A stretch of DNA of 45,673 nucleotides from Allobosea sp. CS1GBMeth4 (GTDB lineage: Bacteria; Pseudomonadota; Alphaproteobacteria; Rhizobiales; Beijerinckiaceae): assembly GCF_900185715.1 (NCBI RefSeq), contig NZ_FYAS01000037.1, positions 1-45,673 of the forward strand, in the 5' to 3' direction. A program made the position numbers and the translations under genes. Shown piece by piece: positions 1 through 9,373 of this stretch. The notes beneath the pieces are model-generated. The model had not been told where the DNA came from. It saw only the letters and a list, made by a program, of their open reading frames with translations, and ran no database searches. Each line of letters begins with the position of its first letter. The first letter of the stretch is position 1.

Positions 1-1450
1 CCGGCGCGCCGCGAGCGGCCGCGGCGCCCGCGGCGGCGCCGTCGTCGAGCGCGGCGGCGATGCCCCAGAGGCCGCGCCCGGCACCGGCGACATGGACCGC
101 CTCGCTCGCCTCGCCCGGCAGGAAGGCGTGGAGCGTCTCATCCCAGGCCAGGCCGCCCCTGGTATGGCTGAAGAGGTGGAGGCAAGGGGTCCAGCCGCCG
201 CACATCAGCACGGCGTCGCAAGCGATGCCGCGGGCGGCGCCGACCGTGCCGTTCCGGACCGGGTTGACGCGCAGCGACCTAACCCGCAGCCGGCCGGAGG
301 TGCCCGTGACGGTGTGGCCGAGCAGGCATTCGATGCCCAGCCCACGGGCCCGCTCGGCGAGGGCGGGCTCGACGCTGGCGCGGATGTCGACGATGACCGC
401 GGGCCTGATGCCCGCCTCCGCGAGATCGAAGGCGGCGAACCAGGCCGAGTCGTGGGCGGTGACGATGGCCGGGCGATCGCCGATCTTGACGCCGTAGCGG
501 TGAAGATAGCTCTGGGCGGCGCCGGCCAGCATCACGCCGGGCCGGTCGTTGCCGTCGAAGACGAGGGGCTTCTCGAGGGCGCCCTGGGCGAGCACGACCT
601 CGCCGGCGCGGACCTTCCACATCCGCTCGCGCGGCGCGTCCTCTGGCGGACTGGCGAGGTGATCGGTGAGGCGCTGCGCCAGACCGATCAGGTTCTGATG
701 GTAATAGCCGATCGCCGTCGTCCGGGTCATGACGGTGACGTTCGGAAGCGCGTCCAGCTCGGCGAGGGCGGCGGCGAGCCAATCCCAGGCCGGCTTGCCG
801 TCGATCGACACCGAAGGCTCAGAGAGAAGGCTGCCGCCGGCTTCCGCACTCTCGTCGACCAGCATGACGGAGGCGCCGGCGCGGCCGGCGGAGAGCGCCG
901 CGGCGAGGCCGGCGGGACCGGCGCCGATCACCAGCACGTCGGTATGGGCGAAGCGGGCGGCATAGCGGTCGGGGTCGGGCGCCGTGGGCGAGACGCCGAG
1001 GCCGGCGGCGCCGCGGATGACCGGCTCGTAGACGCGGTCCCAGAAGGCGCGCGGCCACATGAAGGTCTTGTAGTAGAAGCCGGCGGAGAAGAGCGAGCCG
1101 AGGCGGTCGCTCACCGCTCCGAGGTCGAAGGCGAGGCTCGGCCAGCGGTTCTGGCTGGTCGCCATCAGGCCGTCGCGGAGCTCCTGCATGGTCGCGCGCG
1201 TGTTCGGCTCGGAGCGGCCGGGGCCCCGGCTCGTGCCCATCAGCGCGTTCGGCTCGTCGGAGCCGGCGGAGACGACGCCGCGCGGCCGGTGGTACTTGAA
1301 GGAGCGGCCCAGCAGACGGACGCCGTTGGCGAGCAGGGCCGAGGCGAGGGTGTCGCCGGCGAGTCCCTGATAGCTCTTGCCGTCGAAGGTGAAGCGGAGA
1401 GGCTTGCCGCGGTCGACGCGGCCGCGGTTCGGGAGGCGGCAGCTGGTCAT
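1..1450 (-). CDS. soxA: Sarcosine oxidase alpha subunit, heterotetrameric type (C-terminus beyond the window)
   Basis: The alpha subunit of the cytoplasmic heterotetrameric sarcosine oxidase carries NAD+ and a folate-binding half; the complex oxidises sarcosine to glycine and passes the methyl group to tetrahydrofolate. The open frame runs off the left edge, so about 483 N-terminal codons are visible of a protein usually near 1000. Visible parts are a ferredoxin-like N-terminal fold (residues about 10-90, with FKYHRPRG at 51-58 typical of the family) and a dinucleotide-binding Rossmann motif GAGPAG at 176-181. The folate-binding C-terminal half is not in view. The ATG overlaps the soxD stop (ATGA), implying translational coupling in a soxB-soxD-soxA operon. 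soxG would be expected just outside the window. Confidence 0.93.
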   Translation of the reverse strand, partial: MTSCRLPNRGRVDRGKPLRFTFDGKSYQGLAGDTLASALLANGVRLLGRSFKYHRPRGVVSAGSDEPNALMGTSRGPGRSEPNTRATMQELRDGLMATSQNRWPSLAFDLGAVSDRLGSLFSAGFYYKTFMWPRAFWDRVYEPVIRGAAGLGVSPTAPDPDRYAARFAHTDVLVIGAGPAGLAAALSAGRAGASVMLVDESAEAGGSLLSEPSVSIDGKPAWDWLAAALAELDALPNVTVMTRTTAIGYYHQNLIGLAQRLTDHLASPPEDAPRERMWKVRAGEVVLAQGALEKPLVFDGNDRPGVMLAGAAQSYLHRYGVKIGDRPAIVTAHDSAWFAAFDLAEAGIRPAVIVDIRASVEPALAERARGLGIECLLGHTVTGTSGRLRVRSLRVNPVRNGTVGAARGIACDAVLMCGGWTPCLHLFSHTRGGLAWDETLHAFLPGEASEAVHVAGAGRGLWGIAAALDDGAAAGAAAARGAP

Positions 1451-1749
1451 TCGGCGTCTCCCGTCAAGGCGGAGATGTCGGGACGCGGCTCGCCCGCCCT
1501 GTAGGTCGTGAGGAAACGGTCGGAGACGGTGTCGCGCGCCGCGTTGAAGAAGCGGGCGCAGCCATGGACGTGGCGCCAGCGCTCGAAATGGACGCCGCGC
1601 GGGTTCGTGCGGATGAAGAGGACGTCGCGCCATTCCTCGTCGCTGAGCGTCGACGGGTCCTGCGGCCGGGCGATATGGGCCTCGCCGGCATAGGCGAATT
1701 CGAGCTCGGGCAGGTCCTGCTCGCAATAGGGACAGCGGATCAACAGCAT
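1447..1749 (-). CDS. soxD: Sarcosine oxidase delta subunit
   Basis: This is the small zinc-binding subunit of heterotetrameric sarcosine oxidase, 100 residues, the usual family length. The zinc ligand pattern is visible: CPYC at residues 6-9 and the H-x-H-x-C group at 60-64 (HVHGC). The text around it (FIRTNPRGVHFERWRHVHGC region) is characteristic of SoxD. It starts 10 bases after the soxB stop, and its own stop overlaps the soxA start by four bases, so the three genes form one transcription unit in the common order B-D-A. Confidence 0.95.
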   Translation of the reverse strand: MLLIRCPYCEQDLPELEFAYAGEAHIARPQDPSTLSDEEWRDVLFIRTNPRGVHFERWRHVHGCARFFNAARDTVSDRFLTTYRAGEPRPDISALTGDAE

Positions 1750-1759
1750 GGCGGGGGCC

Positions 1760-3013
1760 TCAATGCGCGACGGCGGCCGCGGCCGCCTCGTCGATCAGCC
1801 GGCCGCTGGTGAAGCGTTCGAGCGTGAACGGGGCGTTGATCGGGTGCGGCTGGTCGCGAGCGATGCTGTGGGCGAGGACATGGGCCGAACCCGGCGTCGC
1901 CTTGAAGCCGCCGGTGCCCCAGCCGCAATTGACATAGAGGCCGGGGACCGGCGTCAGCCCGATGATCGGCGAGCGGTCGGGCGTCACGTCGACGATGCCG
2001 CCCCATTTCCGCAGCATGCGCATGCGGCGGAAGATCGGGAAGATCTCGCAGATCGCCGCCAGCGTGTGCTCGATCAGCGGCAGGCCGCCACGCTGCGAAT
2101 AGCTGACATACTGGTCGGTGCCGGAGCCGATGACGAGCTCGCCCTTGTCGGACTGGCTGATGTAGGCGTGCACCGAGTTCGACATGACGACGCAAGGCAG
2201 GACCGGCTTCACCGGCTCGGAGACGAGCGCCTGCAGCGGGTAGGATTCGAGCGGCAGGCGCACGCCGGCGCTCGCCATCACGACCGAGGTGTGGCCGGCG
2301 GCGGAGACCGCGACCTTCTTCGCGGCGATGAAGCCCTTCGCCGTCTCGACCCCGGTCACGCGCCCGTCCGCGCCGCGGCGGATCGCCGTGACCGGACAGT
2401 TCTGGACGATGTCGACTCCGCGCGCCGCGGCGGCGCGGGCATAGCCCCAGGCCACAGCGTCGTGCCGGGCCGTGCCGGCGCGGCGCTGCAGGGTCGCGCC
2501 GACGACCGGGTAGCGCGCCGAGGCCGAGATATCGAGCGGCGGACAGAAGCGCTTCGCCTCCTGCGCCGTCAGCCATTCGTTGCCGACGCCGTTCAGGCGG
2601 TTCGCGTGGACGTGGCGCCGGAAGGACTGAACATCGTGGGCATTGTGCGCGAGCATCATCACGCCGCGCCGGGAGTACATGACGTTGTAGTTCAGCTCGC
2701 GGGAGAGCGTATCCCAGAGATCGAGCGCGTGGTCGTAGAGGCGCACGCTCTCGTCATAGAGATAGTTCGAGCGGATGATCGTGGTGTTGCGGCCGGTATT
2801 GCCGCCGCCGAGCCAGCCCTTGTCGATCACCGCGACATTGGTGATGCCGTGCTCCTTCGCGAGGTAGTAGGCCGCGCCGAGGCCATGCCCGCCAGCGCCG
2901 ACGATCACCACGTCGTAGGCGGCCCTGGGCTGCGCGTCCGGCCATTGCGGCGTCCAGTTGGCCTGGCCGGTCAGCGCGCCCCTGACGAGCTGGGCGAGAG
3001 AGAAATGCGTCAT
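1760..3013 (-). CDS. soxB: Sarcosine oxidase beta subunit
   Basis: This is the catalytic FAD/FMN subunit, where sarcosine is demethylated. The 417-residue length is normal for the family. A Rossmann motif (VIVGAGGHGLGAA) lies at about residues 37-48. His184, in the segment GTARHDAVAWG, corresponds to the histidine that in characterised enzymes covalently binds FMN. The C-terminal GWGTGGFKATPGS segment, typical of SoxB, is present. The start is supported by GGGAGG a few bases upstream. It is the first gene of the soxBDA unit and diverges from the GlxA-type regulator at 3115, which probably controls it. The methyl-group flux to folate implies growth on sarcosine, dimethylglycine or betaine. Confidence 0.95.
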   Translation of the reverse strand: MTHFSLAQLVRGALTGQANWTPQWPDAQPRAAYDVVIVGAGGHGLGAAYYLAKEHGITNVAVIDKGWLGGGNTGRNTTIIRSNYLYDESVRLYDHALDLWDTLSRELNYNVMYSRRGVMMLAHNAHDVQSFRRHVHANRLNGVGNEWLTAQEAKRFCPPLDISASARYPVVGATLQRRAGTARHDAVAWGYARAAAARGVDIVQNCPVTAIRRGADGRVTGVETAKGFIAAKKVAVSAAGHTSVVMASAGVRLPLESYPLQALVSEPVKPVLPCVVMSNSVHAYISQSDKGELVIGSGTDQYVSYSQRGGLPLIEHTLAAICEIFPIFRRMRMLRKWGGIVDVTPDRSPIIGLTPVPGLYVNCGWGTGGFKATPGSAHVLAHSIARDQPHPINAPFTLERFTSGRLIDEAAAAAVAH

Positions 3014-3114
3014 CCACGCCTCCCGGATCCTTCATCCGATGCATGCCGCAACGGCGCAGCTTCCGGCTGTATGAATCCGTCATTAATCCTGTACGCTGGC
3101 GACAAGGAGGACAG

Positions 3115-4149
3115 ATGGCGACACTGAAGGTCGGATTCATCCTGGCCCGGCGGTTCACGCTCTGCGCCTTCGCGAACTTCGTCGACGTGCTGCGCCTGTC
3201 GGCGGACGAGGGCGACCGGTCGCGGCCGATCCATTGTTCCTGGCGCGTCCTGTCGCCGACGATGGAGCCGATCGCCTCGAGCTGCGGCGTCGTCGTCCAG
3301 CCGGAGGAACGCCTCGGCGAGCCCGCGCGGTTCGACTATCTCGTGGTCGTCGGCGGGCTCGTCGACGAGATCGAGAACCTGCACCCCGACACGGTCGGCT
3401 TCCTGAAGCGCGCGGCCGCGGCCGGAGTGCCGCTGGTCGGGGTCTGCACCGGGACCTTCATCCTGCACCGGGCAGGCTTGATGCAGGGCTATCGCGCCTG
3501 CGTCAGCTGGTTCCACCATGCCGATTTCCTCGAGCGGTTCGACGGGCTGAAGCCGGTCTCGGACCAGATCTTCGTCGTCGACCGCGACCGGCTGACCTGC
3601 TCGGGCGGCGTCTCCTCGGCTCATCTCGCCGCCTTCGTCGTCGAACGCCATCTCGGGCGCGCCATGGCCGCCAAGAGCCTGCGCATCATGATCATCGACG
3701 AGGCGATGGCCGCGGAAGAGCCGCAGCCGGGCATGCCGCTCGCCCTCGTCGCCAACGACGCCCTGGTGCGCAAGGCGCTGCTGCTGATGCAGCAATCGAT
3801 CGCGGCGCCGCTGGCGATCGGGCGCGTCGCGGCGCTGCTCGGCGTGAGCCGGCGCAAGCTCGAACGGCATTTCCGCGAGGCTTTGGCCTTGACGCCGCTG
3901 GCAGCGGACCGGCTGATCCGGGTCGAGCAGGCGAAGCACCTGCTGCAGACGACGGGCCGATCGGCGACACAGGTCGCGGCCGATACCGGCTTCTGCGACC
4001 TGCCGCATCTCATCCGCGCATTCCGGGCGGCGGAAGGAACCACCCCGGACGCTTTCCGGAAACGGTCGGCGTCCCCGCTCCCGCCCGCGCAGGCTCGCGA
4101 GCGTCGGACCGGGACACCCGGACGGCGACATGAGCCGCTCCTGCGATGA
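3115..4149 (+). CDS. GlxA-family AraC-type transcriptional regulator (DJ-1/PfpI plus HTH)
   Basis: The N-terminal half (about residues 5-190) is a DJ-1/PfpI-like ligand-sensing domain with the nucleophile-elbow-like segment GVCTGTFILHRAG (Cys111). The C-terminal hundred residues hold the paired AraC helix-turn-helix motifs (IGRVAALLGVSRRKLERHF, then QVAADTGFCDLPHLIRAF). The start chosen (MATLKVGF) has AAGGAGG at 3104-3110, so the possible upstream ATG at 3043 is not needed. The same architecture is found in GbdR, CdhR and SouR, regulators of betaine, carnitine and sarcosine catabolism in Pseudomonas. Divergent placement beside soxB suggests this protein activates sarcosine oxidase in response to a related amine; the ligand is inferred, not visible. 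Confidence 0.9.
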   Translation: MATLKVGFILARRFTLCAFANFVDVLRLSADEGDRSRPIHCSWRVLSPTMEPIASSCGVVVQPEERLGEPARFDYLVVVGGLVDEIENLHPDTVGFLKRAAAAGVPLVGVCTGTFILHRAGLMQGYRACVSWFHHADFLERFDGLKPVSDQIFVVDRDRLTCSGGVSSAHLAAFVVERHLGRAMAAKSLRIMIIDEAMAAEEPQPGMPLALVANDALVRKALLLMQQSIAAPLAIGRVAALLGVSRRKLERHFREALALTPLAADRLIRVEQAKHLLQTTGRSATQVAADTGFCDLPHLIRAFRAAEGTTPDAFRKRSASPLPPAQARERRTGTPGRRHEPLLR

Positions 4150-4300
4150 CGCGACGAAATCGTCCTATCTCCGGCTTCGCATGACACGGATGCTCGATCG
4201 CGGTGTCCGACAGGCGCCGCGGCATCTCGGCTTCCGGTACGTGCCACTTCATGTCCATCAGCCGATTCCGGCCGAACGGAAAGCGCGCTAGGATCAAGCG

Positions 4301-5218
4301 ATGCGTGCCCGCCAGATCGAAGTCTTCCGTATGGTCATGCGCTGCGGCACGCTGACCGGGGCGGCCGAGGCGCTCAACGTCTCGCAGCCGGCGCTGAGCC
4401 AAATCCTGCTGCACACCGAGGACGAGCTCGGCTTCAAGCTGTTCCTGCGCGTCAAGGGCAGGCTGATACCGACTCCGGAGGCGGAGGAGATCTATCCTGA
4501 GGTCGAGCGCCTGTTCGGCGACCTCGAAATGCTGCGCCGGCGCACGCGCGACCTGCGCCACGGCAAGGCCGGGCTCGTGCGCCTCGCCGCCTCGGCGCCG
4601 CCCTCACTCTCGGTCGTGCCGGAGGCGCTGCGCCATTTCCGCGCCGCGCATCCCAACACGCGGGTCCTGTCCTATGTCGTCCCGGCCGAGGTGATCATCA
4701 CCATGCTCGACCGCGACCAGGCCGGGCTCGGCATCGCCATGATGGACCAGCCGACGCCCTTCATCGAGACGGAGGTGGTCGGCTACACCCGGGTGGTCTG
4801 TGTCCTGCCGGCCGGCCATGCGCTCGCCGAGCGCGAGGCCATCGGCGCCGAGGACCTCGATGGCGAGACGCTGATCTCCTACCGCGCCGAATCCCTGCCC
4901 GGGCAGTTGCTGCGCGAGGCGCTGGCCCGCGAGGGCCTGCCCTTCCGCCCGGAGATGGAGATCGACGTCTCCATCATCGCGCTCGCCTTCGTGCAGCAGG
5001 GGCTCGGCGTCGCCATCGTCGACGGGCTGCTGCCCTGGCACGATTTCCCCGGCCTGGTGACGCGCCCGTTCCGGCCGCATGTCGCCTTGCCGCTCTGCCT
5101 GCTGACCAGCACGCGCCGGCCGCTCTCGCGCAGCCATGAACTGTTGCGCGCCCACATCCGGACGGCCTGCCGGCGGCTCGATCTCGACCGGCCCGCCGCC
5201 GAAACGCCCGAGCCATAA
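4301..5218 (+). CDS. LysR-family transcriptional regulator
   Basis: This 305-residue protein has a standard LysR N-terminal winged HTH (residues about 3-60, with GTLTGAAEALNVSQPALSQ) followed by a substrate-binding effector domain. The HTH ends in a slightly unusual LLHTEDELGFKLFLRVKGR stretch, but length and layout are normal. It reads in the same direction as hyuA, starting 90 bases before it, so it may regulate hyuAB and be partly co-transcribed. The ligand cannot be read from sequence. The 151 bases upstream (4150-4300) contain no further gene that I can support. Confidence 0.9.
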   Translation: MRARQIEVFRMVMRCGTLTGAAEALNVSQPALSQILLHTEDELGFKLFLRVKGRLIPTPEAEEIYPEVERLFGDLEMLRRRTRDLRHGKAGLVRLAASAPPSLSVVPEALRHFRAAHPNTRVLSYVVPAEVIITMLDRDQAGLGIAMMDQPTPFIETEVVGYTRVVCVLPAGHALAEREAIGAEDLDGETLISYRAESLPGQLLREALAREGLPFRPEMEIDVSIIALAFVQQGLGVAIVDGLLPWHDFPGLVTRPFRPHVALPLCLLTSTRRPLSRSHELLRAHIRTACRRLDLDRPAAETPEP

Positions 5219-5308
5219 GGCCGGCTTATCCGGCATCGCGGTTTTGGTGTTGGACCCTCGCGGGCGCCCTCTCCAAGACTGGCCCGTCCTCTCGCGAACG
5301 AGCCCATC

Positions 5309-7360
5309 ATGAGCTGGCGTATCGGCGTCGACATCGGCGGCACCTTCATCGACTTCTGCGCATTGGAGACCGGCAGCGGCCGCGTCGAGACGATCAAGGT
5401 GCTGACGACGCCCGACGCGCCGGGCCGCGAGCTCCTCGCCGGACTCGACCTCTTGAACGAGCGCCATGCCGTGCCGGCGCAGGAGATCGTCTCCTTCGTC
5501 CACGGCACCACGGTCGGCATCAACACCATCATCCAGCGCAAGGGCAGCCGGCTCGGATTGATCACCACCGCCGGCTTCGAGGACGTGATCGAGCTGGCGC
5601 GCCTGCGCATGCCGGACATGTATTCGCTGTTCTGCGCCCGCCCCGAGCAGCTCGTCCCGCGCGACCGCGTCTTCGGCGTCGGCGGCCGCATCCTCTCCGA
5701 CGGCGGCATCGCCGAACCGCTCGACCGCGAGGCGCTCGCCGATGCGGTGGCTAAGCTCAAGGCGCGCGGCGTCGACGGCGTGATCGTCTCCTTCCTGCAC
5801 GCCTATCGCAATCCCGCCCATGAGGCGGAAGCGCGGGCGCTGATCGCCGAACTGGCGCCGGAGCTGTTCGTCTTCACCACCAGCGAGGTCTGGCCGGTGA
5901 TCCGCGAGTACGAACGCACCACGACGGCGATCCTGAACGGCTATGTCCATCCGCGCGTCTCAGGCTACCTCGATGCCCTCGAAGAGGCGCTCGCCTCGCG
6001 CGGCGTGCCTGCCGGCCCGATGCTGACCAAGTCGAATGGCGGGGTGATGAACGCCGCGACCGGCAAGCGCGCCTGCGTCAACATGCTGCTCTCGGGCACG
6101 GCCTCCGGCGTGATCGGCGCGGCCTATCTCGCCGAGCAGGCCGGGGCGAAGAACATCCTCACCCTCGACATCGGCGGCACCAGCGCCGACCTCGCCCTGA
6201 TCATCGAGGGCCGGCCGCAATTCGGCACCGGCGAGGTGGTCGGCGACTTCCCGCTCTATGTGCCGAGCGTCTCGGTCACCTCGATCGGCGCCGGCGGCGG
6301 TTCGATCGCCTGGGCCGATGCCTTCGGCGTGCTCAAGGTCGGCCCCGAAAGCGCCGGCTCGACGCCCGGCCCGGCCTGCTATGGCCGCGGCGGTGCCCGC
6401 GCCACCGTCACCGACGCGATGGCGACCTGCGGCTTCCTCGGTCACACCGCCCTCGCCTACGACCAGATCGGCATGCGCCGGGACCTGGCGCAGAAGGTCG
6501 TCGGCGAGATCGCGGCAATGCTCGGCCGCAGCGCGCAGGCGACGGCCGAAGCGATCATCGCCATCGCCGTCTCGGAGATGTTCGTCGAGGTCAACAAGCT
6601 CGTCGCCCGCTACGGTGTCGACCTGCGCGACTTCGCGCTGATGCCCTTCGGCGGGGCCGGGCCGATGCTCGGCTGCTTCCTGGCGCGCGAGCTCGGCATC
6701 CCGCATGTGCTGGTGCCGCGCCGCCCCGGCGTCGTCAGTGCGCTGGGCGGGCTGATCGCCGATCTGAAGGGCGATTTCATCCAGAGCGTCTTCGCCGCGG
6801 CCGAGCCCGCCTCGCTGCCGCAGCTGCGCGAAGCGCTGGCGCGCCTGAAGCGCGCAGGGCTCGCCTGGATCCGCGACGACCAGCGCTTCACCGGGCCGGT
6901 CGTCGAGACCCTGAGCGCCGACATGCGCTATCACGGCCAGTCCTTCGAGATCGAGGTGCCGCTCCTGGAGAGCTGGCTCGTCGACGGCGACCTCGCCGCG
7001 ATCCGCGTGGCCTTCCACCGACAGCATCTTTCCATCTACGACTTCAACGACGAGGCGGGCGAGGTCCAGATCGTCAATCTGCGCCTCGTCGTCACCGGCG
7101 CGACGCCACGCCCCCAACTCGCCCCGGCGGCCGAAGCGGTCGACGAAGCGGCCATGCCGGCGCGCTCCATCACGGTCTGGCTCGACGGCGCCGAGCGCGA
7201 GGTCGCGCTGTTCCAGCGCGAGGGGCTGCGCTGCGGCCACTATTTCTCCGGCCCGGCCGTGGTCGCGCAGGAGGACACCACGATCTGCATCCCGGCCCGC
7301 TTCGAAGCGCGGGTCGACGCCTTCCTCAGTCTCCATCTCATGCTGCGCGAAGGGGCCTGA
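5309..7360 (+). CDS. hyuA: Hydantoinase/oxoprolinase family protein, HyuA subunit
   Basis: Members of this family are the ATP-binding subunit of N-methylhydantoinase, 5-oxoprolinase, caprolactamase and acetone/acetophenone carboxylase; they phosphorylate the carbonyl of a cyclic amide or ketone. The 683-residue product has the N-terminal sugar-kinase-like phosphate loop DIGGTF (residues 8-13), the VHGTTVGINTI segment, a second nucleotide motif LDIGGTSADLALI near residue 285 and FGGAGP near 449. It is followed two bases after its stop by hyuB, so the pair forms one complex. The substrate is unresolved: overall size matches bacterial HyuA rather than the roughly 1200-residue fused oxoprolinases. 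The neighbouring peptide-type transporter and M20 deacylase suggest a cyclic amide or imide. Confidence 0.93.
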   Translation: MSWRIGVDIGGTFIDFCALETGSGRVETIKVLTTPDAPGRELLAGLDLLNERHAVPAQEIVSFVHGTTVGINTIIQRKGSRLGLITTAGFEDVIELARLRMPDMYSLFCARPEQLVPRDRVFGVGGRILSDGGIAEPLDREALADAVAKLKARGVDGVIVSFLHAYRNPAHEAEARALIAELAPELFVFTTSEVWPVIREYERTTTAILNGYVHPRVSGYLDALEEALASRGVPAGPMLTKSNGGVMNAATGKRACVNMLLSGTASGVIGAAYLAEQAGAKNILTLDIGGTSADLALIIEGRPQFGTGEVVGDFPLYVPSVSVTSIGAGGGSIAWADAFGVLKVGPESAGSTPGPACYGRGGARATVTDAMATCGFLGHTALAYDQIGMRRDLAQKVVGEIAAMLGRSAQATAEAIIAIAVSEMFVEVNKLVARYGVDLRDFALMPFGGAGPMLGCFLARELGIPHVLVPRRPGVVSALGGLIADLKGDFIQSVFAAAEPASLPQLREALARLKRAGLAWIRDDQRFTGPVVETLSADMRYHGQSFEIEVPLLESWLVDGDLAAIRVAFHRQHLSIYDFNDEAGEVQIVNLRLVVTGATPRPQLAPAAEAVDEAAMPARSITVWLDGAEREVALFQREGLRCGHYFSGPAVVAQEDTTICIPARFEARVDAFLSLHLMLREGA

Positions 7361-7362
7361 CC

Positions 7363-9366
7363 ATGGTCGACAAGGTGACCCTGCAGGTCCTGGCCAATCA
7401 CTGCCGGGCCGCGGCCGAGAACATGGCCTACACGCTCTACCGCACGGCGCATTCCACCTTCGTCAAGGAGACGGAAGACTTCACCGTGATGGTGATGGAC
7501 CGCACCGGGCGCGTCGTCGCCGTGCCGATGGACCTCGGCGCGACCTGGTATCCGGGCATGAACTACAACCGCGCCATCGAGATGGTGCCGGACTACCGGC
7601 CGGGCGACATCGCCTTCACCAACGATCCCTATAGCGGCTACCTCGCCACTCACGCCCCCGACACGCATCTGTGGAAGCCGATCTTCCACGAGGGCGAGAT
7701 CGTCTGCTTCGTCGGCGGCCATGTCCACAACACCGACATGGGCGGGGCGGTGCCGGCGAGCCTGTCGCGCTCGCTCACCGAGATCCATCAGGAGGGCATC
7801 CGCTTCCCGCCGATGACGCTGATGCGCGACGGCGCCTTCGACGAGACCGTGCTGCGCATCATGATGATGAACGTGCGCAAGCCCGCGCTCAACATGGGCG
7901 ACCTCAAGGCTCTGGCGGGGGCGCTCAACACGGGCGAGCGCAAGATCCAGGCAATGGTCGCCAAGTTCGGCGCCGAGGGCTTCATGGACGGGCTCGGCGG
8001 GCTGATGGACTATGCCGAGCATCAGGCCCGCGAGATCCTGCGCTCGATCCCCGACGGCGAATATGTCTTCTCCGACTATGCCGACGAGGACGGCGTCGAC
8101 GGCAACCCGTGCCGGCTGGCGCTGACCCTGACCATCAGGGGCGACGAGGCGGTCCTCGACTTCACAGGGTCGGACCCGCAGCTCGGCTCCTCGCTGAACG
8201 TGCCGACCGGTTCCGACCCGCGCCACACCCTGCTGCTCGTCGGCGTCTACTACGTGCTCTACACGCTGAACCCGCAGCTTCTGCTCAATTCCGGCCTGAC
8301 CCGGCCCTTCACCTGCATCGCGCCGGAAGGGACGGTGCTGAACCCGTCCTTCCCGGCGGCGGTCGGCATGCGCAGCCTGACCTGCGCGCGGCTGCGCAGC
8401 CTGATCTTCGGCGCTTTCAGCCTCGCCGCGCCGGAGCGCCTGCCGGCGGCGCCGGCCGGCTCGAGCTCGATCGTCAACGTGATGACGACCGACGAGAAGA
8501 CGCATCGCAGCGTCATCGCGGCGATCAATCCGGTGGTCGGCGGCGGCGGCGGCATGCCGCATCGCGACGGGCCGAACGGCTCGGGCGCCGACGCTGCCTA
8601 TCTCAAGAACACGCCGATCGAGATCACCGAGACCGAGGTGCCGATCCGCTTCATGCGCTACGGGCTGCTGCCGGATTCAGGCGGGGCCGGGCGCTGGCGC
8701 GGCGGTCTCGCGACCGTGATGGAGTTCAAGGTGTTCTCGCCGAATTCGCGCATCACCGTGCGCAACCGAGACCGGTCGCATTTCCGGCCCTGGGGCACGC
8801 TCGGCGGGCTTTCCGCCGAGACCTCGAACTTCATCATCAACCCAGGCCGGCCGAACGAGCGCGTGCTCGGCAACACCGACATCGCCGTCGCCGAGCCCGG
8901 CGACGTGATCCATATCCATTCGCCCGGCGGCGGCGGCCGCGGCTCGCCGCTCGAACGCGAGCCGGAGCGGGTGCTGCTCGACGTCGAGCGCGGCTATGTC
9001 AGCCCCGGCGCGGCAGGAGCGCTCTACGGCGTGGTGATCCAGGCAGGCGCCGTCGATCGCGATGCCACGGCAGTGCTGCGGGCGGAGCTGAAGACGCGCG
9101 CCCACAGCACGCATTTCCATTTCGGCCCGGAGCGGGACGCCTTCGAGCGGGTCTGGACGGCTGAGAACTATGCGGCGCTGACGCAGTTGCTCGCTGCCCT
9201 GCCGGTGCATTGGCGCTTCTTCACCAAGACCAAGCTGTTCGCTGCGATGCGGAACGCTTCCGGCAAACTCGACCTAGCCACAGCCTTCGCCGCGATACGG
9301 CGGGACTATCCGCAGATTCCGGAGGTCGGTCAGGGCAGCCCCGGGATCGCCCAGGCGGCCGAATAG
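7363..9366 (+). CDS. hyuB: Hydantoinase/oxoprolinase family protein, HyuB subunit
   Basis: This is the partner of HyuA, the catalytic or metal-binding B subunit of the hydantoinase/caprolactamase/acetone carboxylase family. The 667-residue length is slightly longer than the usual 520-590. Family landmarks are MAYTLYRTAHSTFVKE near the N-terminus, DIAFTNDPYSG near residue 86, the HVHNTDMGG segment with clustered His/Asp near residue 122, PTGSDPRHTLLLVGVYY in the middle, and GGGGGMPHRDG near residue 394. About 100 residues after HSPGGGGRGSPL (near residue 525) form an extension of no recognised domain. The gene is spaced two bases after hyuA and converges on the MOSC gene, whose stop lies only eight bases beyond. 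Confidence 0.93.
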   Translation: MVDKVTLQVLANHCRAAAENMAYTLYRTAHSTFVKETEDFTVMVMDRTGRVVAVPMDLGATWYPGMNYNRAIEMVPDYRPGDIAFTNDPYSGYLATHAPDTHLWKPIFHEGEIVCFVGGHVHNTDMGGAVPASLSRSLTEIHQEGIRFPPMTLMRDGAFDETVLRIMMMNVRKPALNMGDLKALAGALNTGERKIQAMVAKFGAEGFMDGLGGLMDYAEHQAREILRSIPDGEYVFSDYADEDGVDGNPCRLALTLTIRGDEAVLDFTGSDPQLGSSLNVPTGSDPRHTLLLVGVYYVLYTLNPQLLLNSGLTRPFTCIAPEGTVLNPSFPAAVGMRSLTCARLRSLIFGAFSLAAPERLPAAPAGSSSIVNVMTTDEKTHRSVIAAINPVVGGGGGMPHRDGPNGSGADAAYLKNTPIEITETEVPIRFMRYGLLPDSGGAGRWRGGLATVMEFKVFSPNSRITVRNRDRSHFRPWGTLGGLSAETSNFIINPGRPNERVLGNTDIAVAEPGDVIHIHSPGGGGRGSPLEREPERVLLDVERGYVSPGAAGALYGVVIQAGAVDRDATAVLRAELKTRAHSTHFHFGPERDAFERVWTAENYAALTQLLAALPVHWRFFTKTKLFAAMRNASGKLDLATAFAAIRRDYPQIPEVGQGSPGIAQAAE

Positions 9367-9373
9367 CCGCGGC